44,054 nt of DNA from Acidobacteriota bacterium (GCA_013285705.1 JABDHA010000031.1:61-44114); one strand, 5' to 3'. Shown: positions 11,199-19,619, numbered from the stretch's first letter. Numbers and translations are program-made. Notes: generated by a model not told the origin, from the letters alone.

Positions 11199-11628
11199 GC
11201 TTGCACTTCCTGGTGCGTTGACTTGGTTGCAGCGCGTTTCCGGCGGAAAGCCGCTGCTACTTTCTTCTATCGGATTTGCCGGGAGATCAGTTGATGTATA
11301 ACTCCGCGCAAGATGCAGCACTCATTGGATTCAGGTTGTCGAGGGAAGGAACCAGAACCTTGCCTGCACTGTATCACGGAGTCCCAATATACGATCTTTC
11401 AACTCGCCATCACTATAGTTTGGGTGTTCACCTTTACGTCGTCGCATTCGCAAACGAGACAAACTTACTGCAAGGTGATACGCGCCAGTTGAATTCTTGA
11501 CTGTCGAGAACTGCGGCGAACTTTCCGGATTTTCCTTCCGGCATCAGCCGCTCGATAGGCAAAGACGATACTACTCGTAATTGACTCGCCTGGCAAGTAA
11601 TTGGTTGCAAGGAATCTCAAGTCTTCTC

Positions 11629-11675
11629 AAAAAAAGGCAGAAACGGCCGTGCGTGGCACGGCCGTTTCTGCCTTT
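11629..11675 (-). terminator. very strong intrinsic terminator (20-bp perfect stem)
   Basis: AAAGGCAGAAACGGCCGTGC (11633-11652) and its exact reverse complement (11656-11675) enclose a 3-nt loop. On the minus strand the stem is followed by seven T (11635-11629). No protein gene ends just upstream on that strand, so it most probably ends a non-coding transcript. Confidence 0.8.
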
Positions 11676-11814
11676 ACGATGGCCAATCACTGGCCTCCCT
11701 GAAAACCCGTCCGCCGAAGCATCCGGGTGGCAACTACGGTTTTGGTGGGAGCCTCTTGGGCTCCCAATCTCGTCTACCGCAGTCTTTGCATCGCGCTTTC
11801 CGTTACCTGTCCGG
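11629..11814 (-). ncRNA. structured RNA candidate, weakly c-di-GMP-I (GEMM)-like, ending in an intrinsic terminator
   Basis: Read on the minus strand, this gene-free stretch contains a nested fold. CCGG (11814-11811) can pair with CCGG (11726-11723), GGTAA (11807-11803) with TTGCC (11733-11729), and CTGCGGT (11782-11776) with ACCGTAG (11740-11734). The last stem encloses a GGGAGCC/GGCTCCC hairpin (11747-11765). A GCAAAG sits at the junction (11789-11784). The order ACAGG-UAA, GAUGCAAAG, stem, GUUGCC resembles the GEMM/c-di-GMP-I core, but the first internal hairpin is only two base pairs, so the class assignment is tentative. ACCCG/CGGGT and GGCCA/TGGCC hairpins and a strong terminator follow. 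The nearest downstream gene starts at 11198, about 430 bases away, so this could be a stand-alone RNA. The rest of 11199-12000 shows no gene. Confidence 0.4.
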
Positions 11815-12000
11815 ATAACGCGTACGTCGCTGGCATAGACTTAATAAGCAATTCTTATGCCGTATGTTCCATTCAATGGAATCAATCATTTAACGGGGGA
11901 GAGGGAGCCGGATTCTTCAGATTATGGAAGCCCATACGACAGCGTCTTCATAAATCCATACATTTGCTGGGACGACCATACATTCTATTGGGGTGAAATA

Positions 12001-12870
12001 TTACTTCTGGCAGGTCGGGCAATAATGAGTTCCGCGCCCCGCCAGAACCGTTCTTCGGATCGGCGTCCCGCAGGTAAGGCACGGCTGCCCGCCCCGGAGA
12101 TAGACCCGATGCTCCAGCTGGAAGAAGCCGCGAACCCCATCCGCATCCACATAGTCCGAAACAGACGATCCGCCCAGCTCAATGGCATGCTTCAGCACAA
12201 GTTGCAGCGCCGCACGCAACCGTTCGAGCTCCTCTCGGGTCAGCCGCCCGGCCATTCGTTTCGGTCGGATTCCCGCCCGAAACAGGCTCTCATCGGCATA
12301 AATATTCCCCACGCCATGCAGCAGCTTCTGATTCAGGAGGGCAGCCTTAATCGGCGTCTTCCGCCCGCGAAAGAGTGAAATAAAGTCTGCAGAAGAGATC
12401 GTCAGTGGCTCCCGCCCTGTGCCCTCAAAGCCCTTGCCTTGCTCGGTCGCCGCATCACGCGCATGAATCGCCAGCCGCCCGAAGCGTCGGGCATCCACAA
12501 AACGCAGCTCACGCCCCGACCCGAGCCGCAAAATAGCATGCGTATGGGCTGGAACCGGCACGGCGGCATCCGAAACCAGTAGCCGTCCCGTCATGCCGAG
12601 ATGCACGATCCACTGCGGCCCAACCTTCCGCTCAGACTTCGCTTTGCCGGCCGCCAGATCCCCGCCGCGCGGCGCCAAATCGAAGACGATATGCTTCCCC
12701 ACGCGATACACGCGCTCAATCCGGCGGCCCGTCAACGTTTCTGCCATCGCTTCAGGGTTGGTCTTGAACGGCTCCGGCTTCGAGCTCAGCCAGACTGACT
12801 CAATCACCTCGCCACGTACGCGCTGATGGACGCCATTGGCGACCGTTTCGACTTCAGGAAGTTCCGGCAT
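12001..12870 (-). CDS. mutM: formamidopyrimidine-DNA glycosylase
   Basis: An Fpg/MutM of 289 residues, the base-excision repair glycosylase and AP lyase for 8-oxoguanine and formamidopyrimidines. The mature N-terminus PELPEVETV supplies the catalytic Pro2 and Glu3. The conserved GKHIVFDL Lys, WIVHLGMTGRL, GVGNIYADESLFRAGI (helix-two-turn-helix) and the C-terminal zinc finger CLTCGTPIRR...GTHYCPTCQK are all intact. The start ATG at 12870 follows GGAGAG; longer frames upstream run into a palindromic repeat and are not conserved. The coding sequence is complete and ends with the usual CxxCQK tail. Confidence 0.96.
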   Translation of the reverse strand: MPELPEVETVANGVHQRVRGEVIESVWLSSKPEPFKTNPEAMAETLTGRRIERVYRVGKHIVFDLAPRGGDLAAGKAKSERKVGPQWIVHLGMTGRLLVSDAAVPVPAHTHAILRLGSGRELRFVDARRFGRLAIHARDAATEQGKGFEGTGREPLTISSADFISLFRGRKTPIKAALLNQKLLHGVGNIYADESLFRAGIRPKRMAGRLTREELERLRAALQLVLKHAIELGGSSVSDYVDADGVRGFFQLEHRVYLRGGQPCLTCGTPIRRTVLAGRGTHYCPTCQK

Positions 12871-12934
12871 AGGCTCTCCCTCTATTATCCAGAAGAATCT
12901 GCTTTCCGCAGCAGCCGCACGAAAAAGGGGTGCT

Positions 12935-12959
12935 CCATCCTTCGCGTAGCGAAGGGTGG
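12935..12959. repeat. short palindromic repeat between mutM and the GH42 gene
   Basis: CCTTCGC (12939-12945), loop GTA, GCGAAGG (12949-12955), extendable to an 11-bp stem with one wobble pair (12935-12959). It shares the CGCGTAGC tip with the hairpin at 2789-2813. It lies in the 211-bp divergent gap 12871-13081. Confidence 0.6.
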
Positions 12960-13081
12960 GAACCACAACTCCGGACCGGCAATCTTTGTTACCTGCTCTG
13001 TTACCCGCGCAGGGAGGGGGGCAAGAAGTACAGCATCCGTGATAGATATGCATGTGACGACTTCCGAGGCCAGAATCCAGC

Positions 13082-13187
13082 ATGTCTGACACCCGCTGCA
13101 TCAAGCGCATTCTCACCATAGCCACGCTCCTAAGTACCACCGTTATTGCACAGACAACAAAACCCCAGCCCTATTCCGCCGCCCCCC
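13082..13187 (+). other. out-of-frame signal-peptide start of the GH42 gene (frameshift in C6)
   Basis: An ATG at 13082 opens a frame encoding a textbook secretion signal (Arg/Lys near the start, then ILTIATLLSTTVIAQ) followed by TKPQPYSAAP. At the C6 tract 13182-13187 this frame runs out of register with the enzyme body. Removing one C joins it exactly as ...YSAAPWENVLYG into the beta-galactosidase. The natural gene is therefore very probably 13082-15230, with a single +1 indel. Whether this is a sequencing error, a mutation, or a switchable tract cannot be decided here. Confidence 0.8.
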
Positions 13188-15230
13188 TGGGAAAACGTTC
13201 TCTATGGCGCCGCCTACTACAACGAGTACATGCCCGCAGACCTGCAGCCAGGCCGCCTCGACAAAGACATCGCCCTCATGAAACAGGCCGACATCTCCGT
13301 CGTCCGCATGGGCGAGTCTACCTGGAGCCTCTGGGAGCCCGAAGACGGCCGCTTCGAATATGCCTGGATGGACCGCGTCGTCGACGCCATGGGCAAAGCC
13401 GGAATCAAAGTCATCCTCGGCACGCCAACCTACTCCATCCCCACGTGGATGTATCACGAGCACCCCGAAGTCCTCGTCGATCCGCTCACCGGCCCCAAAC
13501 CCTCCTACGGCATGCGCCAGAACATGGACATCAGTAACCCCACCTTCCGCTTCTACGCGCAGCGCCTCATCCGCAACCTCGTCGAGCATTACAAGAACAA
13601 CCCCTACGTCATCGGCTGGCAAATCGACAACGAAACCGGCGCCTACAACGCCAACAACCCCGAGGTCTTCACCGGCTTCGTCGACCACCTCAAGCAAAAA
13701 TTCGGCACCACCGAGAACCTCAACAAAGCCTGGTTCCTCAACTACTGGGGCGAGGACGTCAACGGCTGGGAGAACATGCCGCCGCGCCAGAACGCCACCA
13801 GCACCGGCTATAAGCTCGAGTGGTCCCGCTGGCAGCAGATGCGCGTCACCGACTACCTAAGCTGGCAGGCGGCAATCGTCCGCGAATATCGCCGGCCAGA
13901 TCAATTTGTAACGCAAGACTTTTCCGACGCCGTCCACCGCGACGTCAACGAATTTGAAGTCGCCAAAGCCCTCGATATCGTCTCCGTCAATCCCTACCAC
14001 GGCACGCAGGACCACATGGACGGCCAGATCCAGGCCGAGGCCGGCGACTACTACCGCTCCCTCAAGCACGCCAACTATCTCGTCACGGAAACCAACGCGC
14101 AAACCACCTACTGGGCCTCGACCTTTCAGTACCCGCCCTACGACGGCCAGCTCCGCCTCGACGTCTACACCCATCTCTCGAGCGGTGCCAACATGGTCGA
14201 GTATTGGCACTGGCACTCCATCCACTCCGGACAGGAAACCTACTGGAAAGGCATCCTCTCGCACGACCTCGAACCCAACCACCCCTACGCCGAGGTCTCG
14301 CGCACCGCGCACGAGCTCCAGAAAATCGGCCCGCACCTTATCGACCTCAAGATCACCAACCAGGTCGCCATCCTCCACAGCGTCGATTCGCTTAACGCCA
14401 TCGACTTCATGCCCTTCGCCTCGACCGGCCCTCGCTGGGCCTTTGGACCTGCCAGCGCCGACTACTCCTCGCTCCTCAACCAGCTCCACACCGCTCTCTA
14501 CAATCTCAACGTAGGCACCGACTTTGTTTTCCCCGAAGACCCCGACTTCTCTCGCTACAAAGTCCTCATCGTGCCCATGCTCTACATCGCCGACGACGCC
14601 CTGCTACAAAAAATATCTGACTACGTAAAGAATGGCGGCCACGTCCTTATGACCTTCAAGAGCGGATTCGCCAACGAGAACTCAGCCGTCCGCTGGGTGC
14701 GCGCGCCCGGCCCTCTGCGCGAAGCCGCTGGCTTCAGCTATCAGGAATTTTCAAACTTAGAGAGGCCGCTCGCTCTCAAAGACGACCCGTATCACATAGG
14801 TGCAGACGAAAACAAAGTCAGCTACTGGGCCGAATTCCTCATGCCCGAACACGCCAAAGCCCTCGCGTATTACGACCACCCATTTTTCGGAAAATGGCCT
14901 GCCATCACCGAAAACAACTACGGCTCCGGCACGCTGACCTACGAAGGAACCTACCTCACCGACGCATTACAAAAAGCAGTAGTCGAACAAGTCCTCCAAG
15001 AAGCGAACCTGACGGGCTCCGACCAGCAACTCCCCATGCCCGTCCATGTAAAACACGGCGTCAACCGCATGGGCAAGCAACTCCACTATTACCTCAACTA
15101 CTCCAGCGAAGCACAAACCTTCACCTACCCCTACAACGCAGGAACCGACCTGCTCACGAACAACGCCATCGCGTCCTCCAGTAAAATCACGCTCCAACCG
15201 TGGGACGTCGCGATCATCGAAGAGAAGTGA
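13146..15230 (+). CDS. GH42 beta-galactosidase (body; natural start probably 13082)
   Basis: The enzyme body is a glycoside hydrolase family 42 protein, a TIM-barrel beta-galactosidase acting on galactosides such as plant galactan fragments. Counted from the ATG at 13146 (694 residues), the acid/base is Glu163 in WQIDNETGAY and the nucleophile Glu315 in YLVTETNAQTTYW. The domain starts at VLYGAAYYNEYMP. The trimerisation domain (about 385-590, starting near GPHLIDLKITNQVAILHS) and a small C-terminal beta domain follow. The ATG at 13146 gives a protein without signal peptide; the signal lies in another frame at 13082 (see that entry). It is divergent from mutM and has a weak hairpin (15249-15266) behind it. 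No transporter is adjacent. Confidence 0.9.
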   Translation: MHRQQNPSPIPPPPWENVLYGAAYYNEYMPADLQPGRLDKDIALMKQADISVVRMGESTWSLWEPEDGRFEYAWMDRVVDAMGKAGIKVILGTPTYSIPTWMYHEHPEVLVDPLTGPKPSYGMRQNMDISNPTFRFYAQRLIRNLVEHYKNNPYVIGWQIDNETGAYNANNPEVFTGFVDHLKQKFGTTENLNKAWFLNYWGEDVNGWENMPPRQNATSTGYKLEWSRWQQMRVTDYLSWQAAIVREYRRPDQFVTQDFSDAVHRDVNEFEVAKALDIVSVNPYHGTQDHMDGQIQAEAGDYYRSLKHANYLVTETNAQTTYWASTFQYPPYDGQLRLDVYTHLSSGANMVEYWHWHSIHSGQETYWKGILSHDLEPNHPYAEVSRTAHELQKIGPHLIDLKITNQVAILHSVDSLNAIDFMPFASTGPRWAFGPASADYSSLLNQLHTALYNLNVGTDFVFPEDPDFSRYKVLIVPMLYIADDALLQKISDYVKNGGHVLMTFKSGFANENSAVRWVRAPGPLREAAGFSYQEFSNLERPLALKDDPYHIGADENKVSYWAEFLMPEHAKALAYYDHPFFGKWPAITENNYGSGTLTYEGTYLTDALQKAVVEQVLQEANLTGSDQQLPMPVHVKHGVNRMGKQLHYYLNYSSEAQTFTYPYNAGTDLLTNNAIASSSKITLQPWDVAIIEEK

Positions 15231-15248
15231 ACGAAGTCGAGTTCCCCT

Positions 15249-15266
15249 AGTCTCGACTTTGAGACT
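15249..15266 (+). terminator. weak hairpin after the GH42 gene
   Basis: AGTCTC (15249-15254) and GAGACT (15261-15266), a 6-bp stem with a 6-nt loop 18 bp after the stop codon. There is no clear T-run, so this is only a possible transcript end. The remaining AT-rich gap 15267-15641 holds no other gene and probably the promoter of the toxin-antitoxin pair. Confidence 0.3.
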
Positions 15267-15529
15267 GGCACTCGCTACCTAGGGAGCATGCTCTGTCTTA
15301 GAGTCCGTTGAATGGGGACGTGGCGATCAAAAAGCGAAATTAGCTAGCATATCTAATTTCTGCTTTCAAGGGAAGATCGTTACTTTTCTTGCACTTACGT
15401 GAGGATAGCTGAGATGGGCTCTGAGTAAATTGCACACCCGAAATGGGTTAGAACCTCCAAAGTTACTTGTAGCTCTGTGGAAAACTAAACAGAAGTAGCT
15501 GCTATTTCGCCGATATTTGTATGTAGAAT

Positions 15530-15550
15530 TGCATGCACATTGAACATGCA
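15530..15550. promoter_or_regulatory. possible operator of the Xre/RES operon
   Basis: TGCATG (15530-15535) and CATGCA (15545-15550) form an inverted repeat in the AT-rich leader about 90 bp before the antitoxin start. Antitoxins of this family usually repress their own promoter through their HTH domain. That this is the binding site is inference from position and symmetry. Confidence 0.35.
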
Positions 15551-15641
15551 TTTTGATGTATGACTGTAACGTTTGCATCTCTCCCCGCATCATCTCTATT
15601 AGATGAATGCAGGAGCATGACTCGGAGGATAGATATCACTT

Positions 15642-16043
15642 ATGGCGACTCCCACTTCAACTACGTCACCTGCACGCCCAGGAGTTCGCGCGCACATCGA
15701 GTCGACCAGGCTATCGTTTGCAGACCTCGTAACACAACTAACCAGCATCATCGGCAAGAAGCTCACCGCTTATATTGCAGGCAAGAATGATGTTCGCTCC
15801 GTTGACCGCTGGATGCAAGGCCAGGGCTCTTACAGTGATGCCGAGCCAAGATTACGTTTTGCCTATCAGATCGTAAAGTCTTTGGCAGAGCATGACAGTC
15901 CCGCCGTGGTACAGTCTTGGCTGACGGGTATCAACCCAGAGCTCAGAGATCGAACGCCAATTCGACTCCTGCGTGAAGCGGATTTGGATGTTGTTGGGCC
16001 TGAATTGCGCGGAGCAGCGCGGGCTTTCATTGCTGGAGGCTAG
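15642..16043 (+). CDS. Xre/MbcA/ParS-type antitoxin
   Basis: A 133-residue protein. Its central part (about residues 24-80, SFADLVTQLTSIIGKKLTAY...SVDRWMQGQG) is an Xre-like helix-turn-helix. The C-terminal stretch VVQSWLTGINPELRDRTPIRLLREADLDVVGPELRGAARAFIAGG matches the DUF2384 toxin-binding domain of RES antitoxins, where W-L-G-N-P-L-x-G-x-x-P-x-x-L-L is characteristic. GGAGG lies 13 bases before the ATG. The stop is followed 5 bp later by the toxin, the normal antitoxin-first order. It should neutralise the toxin and repress the operon. Confidence 0.85.
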   Translation: MATPTSTTSPARPGVRAHIESTRLSFADLVTQLTSIIGKKLTAYIAGKNDVRSVDRWMQGQGSYSDAEPRLRFAYQIVKSLAEHDSPAVVQSWLTGINPELRDRTPIRLLREADLDVVGPELRGAARAFIAGG

Positions 16044-16048
16044 TACCG

Positions 16049-16822
16049 TTGCTGGAACATCGAACACCCCAGGATCCGCTCTATCGGATCGCGCGGGGCA
16101 CGAATCCTTGGGCGTTCACAGATTGGTCGAGAGCAAGCACCGATTCTTATGGCGCTCATACTTTCGGAAATCGCTTCGATGATCCAGCCGGCGAATACCG
16201 CGTTCTCTATGTTTCTAGTCAGCTTCTATCCTGCTACGTGGAGACCTTGGCAAAGTTTCGCCCTGATCCAAAGCTGAAAGATGAGCTCGCAGCGATCAAA
16301 GGCGAGGATGACTTCCAGCCAATCGGCTATATTTCCACGGATTGGTTCAACGATCGCTACATCGGCAGAGCACGTGTGAAGGGAAGGTACGCTGATCTCT
16401 ACACCGCGGAATGGGTGTCACAACTACGTCCGCACTTGCAACCTGAATGCATTGAACTAGGGCTGCCTGATTTCGATCTGAGTGTCCTGATGCAAGCACA
16501 AAAACGAATCATCACACAGATGGCCTCGAATTACGTAAATGGCATAGGCTCGTTCGATGGAATCTATTACGCGTCTAGGTACGGACGCGATCTTGAGAAC
16601 TGGGCGCTCTTCGAATTCAGAACCGAGATCCACCCGATAGAAATTCATGGGGTATCACCTAATGATCCTGTACTTCTTGAGGCGCTCGATATCCTGCAGT
16701 TGCAGGTGCCTGGTCCGGACAAAGAACGCTCTAAACGCGAGGAGAGCCCAGAACGCTCTGGTTTTTTCTGGGTGATCAGACTGAAGGATCTGATCTTGGG
16801 CAAGAAGTCTCATGAACTGTGA
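16049..16822 (+). CDS. RES-domain toxin (NAD+-degrading type)
   Basis: The RES domain is named for conserved Arg, Glu and Ser residues. Here LYRIARGTNPWAF carries the Arg, YVSSQLLSCYVETLAKFRP carries the Glu, and FDGIYYASRYGRDLENWALFE carries the Ser/Arg region. Characterised RES toxins deplete cellular NAD+ and stop growth. Translation starts at a TTG at 16049 with GGAGG nine bases upstream, inside the antitoxin end, indicating coupling. The protein is 257 residues; the last 40 are a charged tail beyond the RES core, and a terminator-like hairpin lies within that part of the gene. No other mobility gene is adjacent. Confidence 0.85.
   Translation: MLEHRTPQDPLYRIARGTNPWAFTDWSRASTDSYGAHTFGNRFDDPAGEYRVLYVSSQLLSCYVETLAKFRPDPKLKDELAAIKGEDDFQPIGYISTDWFNDRYIGRARVKGRYADLYTAEWVSQLRPHLQPECIELGLPDFDLSVLMQAQKRIITQMASNYVNGIGSFDGIYYASRYGRDLENWALFEFRTEIHPIEIHGVSPNDPVLLEALDILQLQVPGPDKERSKREESPERSGFFWVIRLKDLILGKKSHEL
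16747..16766 (+). terminator. terminator-like hairpin inside the RES toxin gene
   Basis: CCAGA (16747-16751), loop ACGC, TCTGG (16756-16760), then six T (16761-16766), 54 bp before the toxin stop codon. The stem is short, so activity is uncertain. Confidence 0.35.
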
Positions 16823-16975
16823 GCACTCTCGTTGTAGGGCCGATGGCCCATTCAAGACTTCCTTTGGCTAGGAGTATAGGGCAGCTCCATCACAACTTAC
16901 GCATGCCGGGGAACACTCACTCTCCGAACGAAGGCCCACTGGCCACCTCAACGACTCAAACGATCGGGATAGTTC

Positions 16976-17200
16976 TTACTGAGCAGTCGTTACCTTGTCT
17001 GCAACTCGTTGGATGGAGGCAGCGTGCACAGTCGTAATCGTCGATCTGTTCACCATGGATTTCAGCATCAATCCCGCCCGCGAGGGGAGGCAGACACAGA
17101 AGTCTTTCCCGGACCCGCGAGCAGTTCCGGGATGCGCGGGACGGGAACCGATAGCCACGATGACGGTCAGGACGGCTGCGAAAATAGCAAAACGGCGCAT
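16976..17200 (-). CDS. possible small exported protein
   Basis: A 74-residue frame beginning MRRFAIFAAVLTVIVAIGSRPAHPG, a plausible signal peptide, preceded by AGAGGA at good distance. The mature part (about 50 residues with two Cys in DFCVCLPS) matches no family I know. It might be the start of a longer gene that has been truncated. It is the only coding candidate in the roughly 700-bp gap between the RES toxin and the DinB-like gene; the rest of 16823-17547 shows only the TGTCC hairpin at 17368-17387. Confidence 0.35.
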   Translation of the reverse strand: MRRFAIFAAVLTVIVAIGSRPAHPGTARGSGKDFCVCLPSRAGLMLKSMVNRSTITTVHAASIQRVADKVTTAQ

Positions 17201-17367
17201 TGGTCGATCCTCTGGAGAACGATACGGAGGCTGGGTCATGGCAGTTCCTCAAAACTTTCAAAAGTAAATAAGAGCACGCAGCGGGCCAAAGGTGATGAGC
17301 CGCAACCTGCCCGAAACCAACAGATTCACCGGGTATGCAAGAACCGGCCTGTCCATTTCAGGTCAGA

Positions 17368-17387
17368 CCTGTCCAGAAGTGGACAGG
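17368..17387. promoter_or_regulatory. CCTGTCCA/TGGACAGG palindrome
   Basis: A perfect 8-bp inverted repeat around GAAG, preceded at 17349 by a related CCTGTCCA. Such clustered TGTCC/GGACA repeats can be repressor sites, but no matching regulator is adjacent and the neighbouring gene (17548, minus strand) ends rather than starts here. It may equally be a hairpin ending that transcript. Confidence 0.3.
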
Positions 17388-17547
17388 CGAGCGCGGTGGT
17401 GGACGGCTGGTGGCCCAGGTTCTTAACCGTGGGTGCTGTGGGAGGTCGCAACAAAGTGGTGTCAGCCTTGGATACCACAGTGCGCGAAAAAGCGGCTAAA
17501 CCACGTATTCACACGAATTTACTAGAAACACCCCCGGGGGAGCCACC

Positions 17548-18102
17548 CTACTTCTCGCTGCTGGGAGGCACCAGCCCCTTTAGTCGCATATACAAGGCCA
17601 GCGTTGCATACTGCTCGGTGTCATGCGTTACGGTCGCCCACGCGATCCCCAGGCGTGAGCGCTTTGCAGGACCTGCCTGCACCATCTCGGTCATATTGGC
17701 ATCGGTCAGCGCGCCAAATGCCTTATCGCACTCGGCAAACGACGCCTTCAGAGCATCCACAATCGTTGTCTTGTCCGCCGTCTCCGGAGGAGCAGGCTTG
17801 GGACTCGCCGTCCCATTCAGCGCGCCGCAGCTGCGATTCTGAGCCTCGGTCACATGGTTGACGACCCGCGCAAATGTCCGGATATCAGGCGTCGGCTTAT
17901 AGCTGTAGTTCTCCGCCGGCATCGTGTCCGCAGCTTTAAGGATGAACTTTTTCATCGGCTCATACCGCCCCTGAACCTCTGCCGACAAGGGGTTCGCCGT
18001 CGCCGCCGGAGTTGCACTCGCAGTCGCCTGTCCAAACAGCACCGCCGGAACCATCAACCCGGCCAAACCCATTGCCGCATAGACCATCATCCGTCGCATC
18101 AT
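17548..18102 (-). CDS. secreted DinB-like (four-helix) protein
   Basis: A 184-residue protein with a signal peptide (MMVYAAMGLAGLMVPAVLFGQ). A DinB_2-type four-helix bundle follows, with PMKKFILKAADTMPAENYSYKPTPDIRTFARVVNHVTEAQNRSCGAL in the first half and YATLALYMRLKGLVPPSSEK at the end. The two His (VNHVTE and VTHDTEQYATL) occupy places where metal-binding members carry ligands. DinB-superfamily proteins include thiol-dependent metalloenzymes, but for the exported acidobacterial group no function is known. Start: tandem ATG codons at 18102/18099 behind GAGGTGAGG. A decayed relative is found at 43449-43775. Confidence 0.8.
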   Translation of the reverse strand: MMRRMMVYAAMGLAGLMVPAVLFGQATASATPAATANPLSAEVQGRYEPMKKFILKAADTMPAENYSYKPTPDIRTFARVVNHVTEAQNRSCGALNGTASPKPAPPETADKTTIVDALKASFAECDKAFGALTDANMTEMVQAGPAKRSRLGIAWATVTHDTEQYATLALYMRLKGLVPPSSEK

Positions 18103-18302
18103 CCTCACCTCGCACACAGACTAACATCCTCGCCGACTCGCCCTTTGGCGAGTCGAACCATCCGCGTATATCATAAGAATTTGGGCCGGATCACCGGTCC
18201 CCATCCGGCACACGCTTCTCCAGGTCATTTTCGAAACACGAACTGCGAGAGGCAACGTGTGCCAAGCAGGGCTCAACTTCAATGCAAGGTGTGCAGATAT
18301 AG

Positions 18303-19619
18303 ATGCGAGCAAAAACAGCAGTCGTTCTCGGCGCCCAGTGGGGCGATGAAGGCAAAGGCAAAATCGTCGACGTGCTCTCCGAGCGCTTTTCCGTCGTGGC
18401 CCGCTACGCTGGCGGACACAACGCCGGACACACCGTCATCATCGGCGGAAAAAAGTTCATCCTTCAGCTCATTCCCTGCGGCATCCTGCGGCCGACCAGC
18501 AAGGCCGTCATCGGCAACGGTGTTGTCCTCGACCCGCTGGCCTTCCTTCGCGAAGTCGGGAAGCTGCGCGACCTTGGCATCAACGTCGATCAGCAGCTCT
18601 TCGTCTCCAATCGTGCGCAGGTCATTCTCGAATACCACCGCATGATCGAGCTCGCTGCCGAAAGCGCGCCGGGCCGCCAGAAAATTGGCACCACCAGCCG
18701 CGGCATCGGCCCCGCGTATGAAGACAAGATGGCCCGCAATGGCCTCCGCGTCGTCGATCTGCTCAACACCAATCTGCTTAAGACGCATATCGAAAACGCC
18801 TGCCACGAAAAGAACACCATCGCCAATGCGCTCTTCGGTGCCAAACCGCTCGACCCGGCCAAGATGTACGACGAGTACGCCCACGCCGCAGAACAGGTCG
18901 CGCCCTTCGTCACCGACACGGCCTACTTGCTGAACAAAGCCATCGATGAGGGCGGCAGTGTCATGTTTGAAGGCGCGCAGGGAACGATGCTCGACATCGA
19001 CCACGGGACGTACCCGTTCGTGACATCCTCCTCCGCCACCGCAGGCGGAGCTGTCACCGGAACCGGCGTCGGCCCGACACGCATCGGCACCGTCATCGGC
19101 GTCACCAAAGCCTACGTCACCCGCGTCGGCGAAGGCCCATTCCCGACAGAAATCTTCGACGAATCCGGCGAGCTTTTGCGCGCCCGCGGACAGGAATTCG
19201 GCGCCGTCACTGGACGACCGCGCCGCTGCGGGTGGCTCGATCTGCCCTTGCTGCGCTACTCCAACCAGATCAACGGAACGGAGTGGTTGGTAGTAACGAA
19301 GCTTGACGTGCTCGACGCGCTCGACGAAATTCCCGTCTGCACCGGATACAAGGTCGACGGCAAGTTCATCGACACCATGCCCGCCGACGTGCGCGGCCTC
19401 GAATCCATCGAGTGCGTGTATACGAAACTGAAGGGCTGGAACGAATCGACCGAAGGCATCACCGAATTCGACAAGCTGCCGAAGATCGCGCAGGATTACC
19501 TCCGCTTCCTCGAAAAGGAATCCGGCGCAAAGATCGGCATGGTCTCTACCGGCCCCGATCGCGATCAGACAATGCTGCTGCCTGCATTCGCCGCCGCCCT
19601 CAACGAACTGCACGGATAA
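18303..19619 (+). CDS. purA: adenylosuccinate synthetase
   Basis: A full-length 438-residue PurA. It joins IMP and aspartate with GTP hydrolysis to form adenylosuccinate, the first step from IMP to AMP. The phosphate loop QWGDEGKGK (Asp15 catalytic), the GGHNAGHTV block (His43), GTTSRGIGPAYEDK, FEGAQGTMLDIDHGTYPFVTSS and the C-terminal GPDRDQTM are all conserved. It stands alone, away from purL-purF. The ATG at 18303 gives the canonical N-terminus; only a weak AAGG is seen upstream. The gene is convergent with degP and a hairpin lies between them. Confidence 0.97.
   Translation: MRAKTAVVLGAQWGDEGKGKIVDVLSERFSVVARYAGGHNAGHTVIIGGKKFILQLIPCGILRPTSKAVIGNGVVLDPLAFLREVGKLRDLGINVDQQLFVSNRAQVILEYHRMIELAAESAPGRQKIGTTSRGIGPAYEDKMARNGLRVVDLLNTNLLKTHIENACHEKNTIANALFGAKPLDPAKMYDEYAHAAEQVAPFVTDTAYLLNKAIDEGGSVMFEGAQGTMLDIDHGTYPFVTSSSATAGGAVTGTGVGPTRIGTVIGVTKAYVTRVGEGPFPTEIFDESGELLRARGQEFGAVTGRPRRCGWLDLPLLRYSNQINGTEWLVVTKLDVLDALDEIPVCTGYKVDGKFIDTMPADVRGLESIECVYTKLKGWNESTEGITEFDKLPKIAQDYLRFLEKESGAKIGMVSTGPDRDQTMLLPAFAAALNELHG

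Noticed and set aside
11276..11500. Plus-strand 74-codon frame in the long non-coding stretch
   Set aside because: No ribosome-binding site or family resemblance; the region is better explained as leader/non-coding RNA of the minus strand.
11629..11814. SRP RNA, RNase P RNA or tmRNA
   Set aside because: None of their conserved core sequences could be found on either strand.
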